A stretch of 16,592 nucleotides of DNA, taken from assembly GCA_030611905.1 (NCBI GenBank), contig JAUWOX010000008.1, forward strand, positions 1 to 16,592. The letters are read 5' to 3'. The first letter of the stretch is position 1; each line of letters starts with the position of its first letter. A model generated the notes under the pieces. That model had not been told where the DNA came from. It searched no databases and saw nothing but the letters and a program-made list of their open reading frames with translations. Origin of the DNA: a bacterium. Lineage in GTDB: Bacteria; Patescibacteriota; JABMPQ01; JAQVVF01. This document shows, piece by piece, positions 12,724 through 16,592 of this stretch. A program made the position numbers and the translations under genes.

Positions 12724-12752
12724 ATTATAGCATGAGCAAAGAATTAACAATA
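12724..12752 (-). promoter_or_regulatory. Predicted extended -10 promoter of the PBP gene
   Basis: On the minus strand, TGCTATAAT (extended -10, TATAAT at 12729-12724) is preceded by a poor -35 (TTGTTA, 15 bases away). The ATG is about 60 bases downstream. A weaker TTGATA/TATAAC pair lies between them. Confidence 0.55.
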
Positions 12753-12816
12753 GAGAATTGAAAGCATGAAGAATGTTAAAATTGAGAAATTAAGAAATAC
12801 AAACTTGCATGGCTTC

Positions 12817-12845
12817 TTGACAGGCCTATTTTAAGGGTATAGCAT
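12817..12845 (+). promoter_or_regulatory. Predicted dnaA promoter
   Basis: Consensus TTGACA at 12817-12822, a 17-base spacer and TAGCAT at 12840-12845. The expected transcription start (about 12852) falls within the DnaA box at 12850-12858, as needed for self-repression. It leaves a leader of about 120 nt. The rest of the 308-base gap between the PBP gene and dnaA holds the PBP promoter (12724-12752) and a very AT-rich stretch (12868-12971) without an open frame. Confidence 0.6.
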
Positions 12846-12849
12846 TAAG

Positions 12850-12858
12850 TTATCCACA
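12850..12858 (+). promoter_or_regulatory. Perfect DnaA box upstream of dnaA
   Basis: TTATCCACA, the strict consensus DnaA-binding site, at the inferred dnaA transcription start. The AT-rich stretch right after it (12868-12970) could also melt. Either an autoregulatory operator or part of the origin. Confidence 0.8.
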
Positions 12859-12971
12859 GCTTCTTAACAAATTATAAACATTTTTTTAAATTTTAATTTT
12901 AAAAAAATATTAATTTTAGTATATACTTAAATTGATCGGTTCGAATTGTTAAAATGATAAAATTAAAATAA

Positions 12972-14363
12972 ATGGATAACAACCAAATTTGGCAGGGAGT
13001 CTTGGGAGAGCTGGAGCTTTCTTTGAGCAAGGCAAATTTCACAACATGGTTCAAAGAAACGAACGTTCTGCTGGGAAAAGGTGGAGAATATATTATCAGC
13101 GTACCGAATGGCTTTACAAAAGAGTGGCTGCAAAATAAATATCACAAGTACATAGCTCAAGCAATACAAAACGTAACGTCCTCAAGGGTTACAAAAATAA
13201 CTTACGAAATAAATACAAGGAAATCTTCTCTTTCGGCCATCTCGGCAGATGATTCGTTGAGAGAGGGAGTGGCAAGACCCGTTGAGATGTCGAGTACAAA
13301 CGAAAACCAAGCACTCTCAGACCCCAAAACAGGCCTTAATCCTAAATATACTTTTGATAATTTTATTATTGGGTCAAATAACGAGCTAGCCAAGGCAGCT
13401 GCAATGGCTATCTGCAAGAATCCAGGAAGAGTGTATAATCCGTTTTTTATTTATGGCGGGGTTGGGCTAGGAAAAACTCATTTAGTCCAAGCTATTGGCA
13501 ACGAAATCTTGAAACTGAATAAGAAGATGGGCGCTGTTTACGCTACTTCTGAAAAATTTACGGATGATTTCATCAATTTTATACGAAATAAGTCCAGAGA
13601 AGGAGATCTTTCTAAATTCAAAGATACATATAGGGGATGCGACGTTCTAATAGTCGATGATATACAGTTTTTGGCCAGCAAGGGAAGGACGCAAGAAGCA
13701 TTTTTTCATGCCTATAATAGCCTATTTCAAAACAATAAACAGATAATTTTAACCTCCGACAAGCCACCAAAAGCTATTTCAGGACTAGAAGAGAGGCTTG
13801 TTTCTCGATTTGAAGGAGGGATGGTGGCAGACATCAGCTTGCCTGATCCAGAGACAAGGAAGGCTATCCTTTTGGCTAAATGCAAAGAAAGGTCATATTC
13901 TGTCTCAGACGAGATTTTAAATTACATAAGTCAGAATATTCAAAGCAACGTAAGAGAACTAGAGGGAGTGCTAAGTAAAATTGTTGCTCACGGCGAACTA
14001 AATAATTCCGAACCAACAATCGAAGAATGCAAAGCCATTTTACCAGACGCAACGAGTGGTCCAAGCAGACAAACAATGAGTTCTAAGAAAATAATCGAAG
14101 AAGTTGCTTCTTTTTACGACATTGATCCTTCGGATATTTTGGCTAAAAATAGACGAAAAGACATTGCATGGCCCAGGCAAATAGCAATGTACCTAATGAG
14201 AAAAGAACTTAGCAAAAGCTATCCGGCGATCGGAGATGATACGGGTGGGAGAGATCATACGACCGCTATTCACGCATATGAAAAGGTAAGAAAAGAGCTA
14301 GAGGTGAATAAGAGCCTGAAGCAGGAAATAGAAGCAGTCAAGCAGAAATTATACGTGGAATAA
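12972..14363 (+). CDS. dnaA: Chromosomal replication initiator protein DnaA
   Basis: AAA+ ATPase that binds DnaA boxes, melts the origin and loads the helicase. All four domains are seen in 463 residues: domain I (1-80, with the conserved WQGVLGELE and FTTWF parts) for self-contact and helicase loading; a short, poorly conserved linker (81-120); the AAA+ domain from YTFDNFIIGSNN with Walker A GGVGLGKT (162-169) and Walker B VLIVDDIQFL (225-234), and RLVSRFEGG with the Arg finger region; and domain IV with GGRDHTTAIHAYEKV (425-439), which reads the DnaA box. Length is normal. No SD before the ATG at 12972; the leader is A-rich. dnaN follows after a 236-base gap that contains more DnaA boxes. 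Confidence 0.98.
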   Translation: MDNNQIWQGVLGELELSLSKANFTTWFKETNVLLGKGGEYIISVPNGFTKEWLQNKYHKYIAQAIQNVTSSRVTKITYEINTRKSSLSAISADDSLREGVARPVEMSSTNENQALSDPKTGLNPKYTFDNFIIGSNNELAKAAAMAICKNPGRVYNPFFIYGGVGLGKTHLVQAIGNEILKLNKKMGAVYATSEKFTDDFINFIRNKSREGDLSKFKDTYRGCDVLIVDDIQFLASKGRTQEAFFHAYNSLFQNNKQIILTSDKPPKAISGLEERLVSRFEGGMVADISLPDPETRKAILLAKCKERSYSVSDEILNYISQNIQSNVRELEGVLSKIVAHGELNNSEPTIEECKAILPDATSGPSRQTMSSKKIIEEVASFYDIDPSDILAKNRRKDIAWPRQIAMYLMRKELSKSYPAIGDDTGGRDHTTAIHAYEKVRKELEVNKSLKQEIEAVKQKLYVE

Positions 14364-14599
14364 GGCATGTTGATAACTGGTGCATAAAGAGTTAACAGAG
14401 CAACAGTAATTAACAGGCAAAAGAGAGAAGGGCTAAGTTGTCAAATATGCTAACAGGTAATCAAGAGACTAATTCATAGGTTATTCACGCCTTATCAAGC
14501 ATCCTTTGGGCTTGCAGTTGGGCAAAAATGAGCTTATCCACCGTTTTAGAGTTGCTTATTACGTATTATTATTATATTTATATACTTACTACTACCTAA
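14364..14599 (+). other. Candidate replication origin (oriC) between dnaA and dnaN
   Basis: Near-consensus DnaA boxes are TTATCAACA (minus strand, 14376-14368), TTATTCACG (14481-14489) and TTATCCACC (14534-14542), with a weaker TTATCAAGC at 14492-14500. Downstream of the last box is an AT-rich stretch (14555-14599) with TTATTATTA (14566-14574) and CTACTA (14589-14594), which read on the other strand as the 3'-(G/A)AT trinucleotides of a DnaA-trio. The order boxes, trio-like repeats, AT-rich DNA, dnaN start resembles the unwinding site of Bacillus subtilis. No open frame of its own is supported here. Confidence 0.65.
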
Positions 14600-15703
14600 A
14601 TGAAGGTTATTTGTACACAAGAGAATTTATTGAAAGGAATATCGGTTGTTGGAAGAGGAGCCGGGAAGGATCTAAATCTTCCCGTCTTAGCTAATGTTTT
14701 AATTGAGGCTAAGGACGGTGTTTTGAAGTTTTCGGCAACAAATTTAGAGATAGGCATGACTTGCGTGGTTAGGGGAAAAGTGGAGGAAGCAGGAGCGGTT
14801 ACGGTGCCTGCTCAGTTGTTTTTGAACTATTTGTCTAATTTGTCTAATGAGAACGTGACTCTCAAAGAAGAAAAGGGTTTTTTGGGTATTCGGTGTGGAC
14901 GTTACGTTGGGAAAATCAAGGGGATTCCCTCTTCGGAATTTCCCTTAATACCTAAGACTACCAAGGAATCTTTATGTGACGTGCAGGGTGATTTATTGAA
15001 AAATGCTTTAGATCGGGTCGCTTTTGCAGTAGCCCGGGACGAAGCGAGGCCCGAGATTTCGGGCGTTTTTTTATCCATAAGGGATAACAAGTTGAGGTTG
15101 GCAGCAACTGATAGCTATAGATTGGGCGAGGAAATAATTAAGCTCGAAAAGAGCGTTTCGAAAGAGACATCGATGATTGTACCTGCTCAGACTATGCAGG
15201 AGCTGTCTAGGATACTGGACGAAGGGTCTGGAGTGGTTTCTATTCATATTTTTGAAAATCAGATTAAATTTAGTTTTGATGAAATCGTGTTAGTGTCAAG
15301 GCTGGTAGAGGGTCGATATCCTGATTACTTGAAGATAATTCCGAAAGAATTTACAACCGAGATAGAGTTGGGCAAAGATGAGTTTTTAAAGGCGATAAAG
15401 ACGACAAGTCTTTTTTCTGAAAGTGAAGCTAATGAGTTGAAAATGGTTGTCAACGCAGGGGGCGATAAATTGGAATTAAGCGCGGAGTCTGGTCTGGTAG
15501 GGAGAAATACGTCGAATGTTTCTTGTGGAATTTCTGGTAAAGACGTTGAAATTGTTTTTAATTCGAAATATTTAATTGAAGGACTGAATGCTATTTCTGG
15601 CGACAAGGTTAAGTTGAGATTGCTGGGAAATGCTGGGCCGGGAATGTTAAAAGGCATTGAAGGTGGACACTATTTGTATATCGTTATGCCAATTAAAAAA
15701 TAA
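14600..15703 (+). CDS. dnaN: DNA polymerase III beta sliding clamp
   Basis: Ring-shaped dimer that holds the replicative polymerase on DNA. Its 367 residues give three clamp-fold domains: 1-120 (start MKVICTQENLLKGISVVGRG, with the SATNLEIG strand), 121-245 (with LRLAATDSYRL and the RLVEGRYPDY segment at its end), and 246-367 (ending in the family's HYLYIVMPIKK, near the hydrophobic pocket that binds polymerase peptides). Length and motif order are normal. The ATG at 14600 has no SD, and its leader is the AT-rich end of the candidate oriC, so initiation of replication and translation of dnaN share the same DNA. The next gene is yebC after 72 bases; no terminator is seen. Confidence 0.97.
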   Translation: MKVICTQENLLKGISVVGRGAGKDLNLPVLANVLIEAKDGVLKFSATNLEIGMTCVVRGKVEEAGAVTVPAQLFLNYLSNLSNENVTLKEEKGFLGIRCGRYVGKIKGIPSSEFPLIPKTTKESLCDVQGDLLKNALDRVAFAVARDEARPEISGVFLSIRDNKLRLAATDSYRLGEEIIKLEKSVSKETSMIVPAQTMQELSRILDEGSGVVSIHIFENQIKFSFDEIVLVSRLVEGRYPDYLKIIPKEFTTEIELGKDEFLKAIKTTSLFSESEANELKMVVNAGGDKLELSAESGLVGRNTSNVSCGISGKDVEIVFNSKYLIEGLNAISGDKVKLRLLGNAGPGMLKGIEGGHYLYIVMPIKK

Positions 15704-15729
15704 AAACACATCATTCCATTGCTTTGTTG

Positions 15730-15758
15730 TTGTATCGTTGTTTTTGGGTTTCTATATT
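15730..15758 (+). promoter_or_regulatory. Possible promoter of yebC
   Basis: TTGTAT at 15730-15735, a 17-base spacer and TATATT at 15753-15758, 17 bases before the ATG. Weak -35 in T-rich DNA. Confidence 0.35.
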
Positions 15759-15775
15759 TTTAAGTTTTTAAACGT

Positions 15776-16507
15776 ATGTCTGGGCATTCTAAATGGAGCA
15801 CAATTAAGCGAAAAAAAGGAGTAAAGGATATACAGCGAGGTAGGCTTTTTACAAAGATGGCTAATTTGGTGGCGATTGCGGCTAGAGAAGGTGGGGGCGA
15901 TTCGAGTTTGAATTTTAAATTAAAATTGGCCATTGATAAGGCGAAGAATTCTAATGTGCCGGCGAAGAATATTGAAAGGGCCATCAAGCGTGGAATTGGT
16001 AAATTGGAAGGGGCTAGGTTAGAACAGGTTAGTTATGAAGCCTATGGGTCGTCGGGTGCGGCTTTAATAATTCAGGCGGTGACTGATAATAGGAATCGGA
16101 CGTTGCCGCAGTTGAGAAAAATCTTGAGTGATAACGGCGGGAGGCTGGTTGAAAAAGGAAGCGTTGCATGGATGTTCAAACGACGAGGCGTGATTAATTT
16201 GTTAGTAACTAAAAATAAGCCGCATGTTATTGACGATTTGATTCTTTTAGCGATTGATTGTGGTGCGCAGGATGTTGAGCAGGACGGAGATAGCTTGCTT
16301 GTGTATGTTAAGGCAGGTGAATTAAGAATGGTTGAGAAATGCATGGAGGGCAAAAAAATAAGAGTGGAGTTTGCGGAGATTGACTTGAGAGCAAAAGAGC
16401 TGGTTAAAATCGAAGACAAGGACTCTTTGCAGAAGATCGAAAGGCTGGTGGAGGAGCTGGGTGAGTGCGATGATGTGGTAGAGATTTATTCGAATATAAA
16501 AGATTGA
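15776..16507 (+). CDS. yebC: YebC/TACO1-family translation factor or regulator
   Basis: A 243-residue member of the YebC/PmpR family, cytosolic. The start MSGHSKWSTIKRKKGVKDIQ is diagnostic, followed by FTKMANLVAIAAREGGGDSS, NVPAKNIERAIKRG (about 60-73), YEAYGSSGAALIIQAVTDNR and the block with LRKILSDNGGRL and GSVAWMFKRRG. Length is typical (about 240-250). Members were first called transcriptional regulators; more recent work on YebC and mitochondrial TACO1 supports help with translation of difficult stretches such as proline runs. The ruvC start follows 5 bases after the stop, the usual yebC-ruvC pairing, so the two are probably co-transcribed. No SD is seen. Confidence 0.95.
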   Translation: MSGHSKWSTIKRKKGVKDIQRGRLFTKMANLVAIAAREGGGDSSLNFKLKLAIDKAKNSNVPAKNIERAIKRGIGKLEGARLEQVSYEAYGSSGAALIIQAVTDNRNRTLPQLRKILSDNGGRLVEKGSVAWMFKRRGVINLLVTKNKPHVIDDLILLAIDCGAQDVEQDGDSLLVYVKAGELRMVEKCMEGKKIRVEFAEIDLRAKELVKIEDKDSLQKIERLVEELGECDDVVEIYSNIKD

Positions 16508-16512
16508 AATTT

Positions 16513-16592
16513 ATGAGGATATTGGGGATAGATCCAGGCACAGCAACGACTGGTTTTGCTGTTATCGAAGAAAGAGAAGACAAGGTTAGGTT
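16513..16592 (+). CDS. ruvC: Holliday-junction resolvase RuvC, N-terminal part (cut by window end)
   Basis: The first 26 codons begin MRILGIDPGTATTGFAVIEE, the typical RuvC N-terminus with the first catalytic Asp (D7) in GIDPGT. RuvC cuts four-way DNA junctions made by recombination, with RuvAB. The gene runs off the window, so its other acidic residues cannot be checked. It starts 5 bases after yebC. Confidence 0.93.
   Translation, partial: MRILGIDPGTATTGFAVIEEREDKVR

Overview
The window looks like a chromosomal segment from a Candidate Phyla Radiation (Patescibacteria) bacterium, probably Parcubacteria-like. The signs are a low-GC sequence, a 16S rRNA gene carrying an inserted hairpin, a single 16S copy separated from any 23S gene, core genes that mostly start without a Shine-Dalgarno (SD) site, a short TrmD interrupted in frame by a palindromic repeat, and small conserved proteins often met in CPR genomes (DUF4446, bactofilin, a YjdF-like membrane protein). 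The assignment rests on these traits, not on a phylogeny.

Left part (1-2240): rpsP, a KhpA-type KH-domain protein and trmD, separated by clear promoter and terminator signals and by palindromic repeats. Next (2005-5666) comes what looks like a broken-up rRNA locus. A 16S gene with its own tandem promoters is followed by a hairpin terminator. tRNA-Ile(GAT) then has its own promoter and two membrane-protein genes behind it, and tRNA-Ala(TGC) is followed by a small basic-protein gene. These are the two tRNAs of a classical 16S-Ile-Ala-23S spacer, but no 23S gene is present.

Middle part (5681-8127): DUF4446 protein, bactofilin, a degenerate diacylglycerol-kinase-like protein and a small unknown protein. 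On the minus strand (8268-9685) lies a compact, self-contained operon of three tandem paralogous genes of unknown family, with a near-consensus promoter, a strong SD site before each gene and a terminator. Their cores loosely resemble a cold-shock/OB fold. This is the best candidate here for an undescribed system. Behind it, also on the minus strand, is a 972-residue class A penicillin-binding protein with two C-terminal Ig-like domains.

Right part (12664-16592): a replication-origin neighbourhood, dnaA-dnaN, with a perfect DnaA box at the inferred dnaA transcription start and a candidate oriC between the two genes, followed by yebC and the first codons of ruvC.

Two themes cut across the window. 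First, AT-rich and GGCAGGC-type palindromic repeats have entered functional genes (trmD and the 16S gene), much like Rickettsia palindromic elements. Second, core genes use A/T-rich leaders without an SD site, while five small accessory genes carry strong AGGAGG-type sites, although the 16S tail keeps an intact CCTCC anti-SD.
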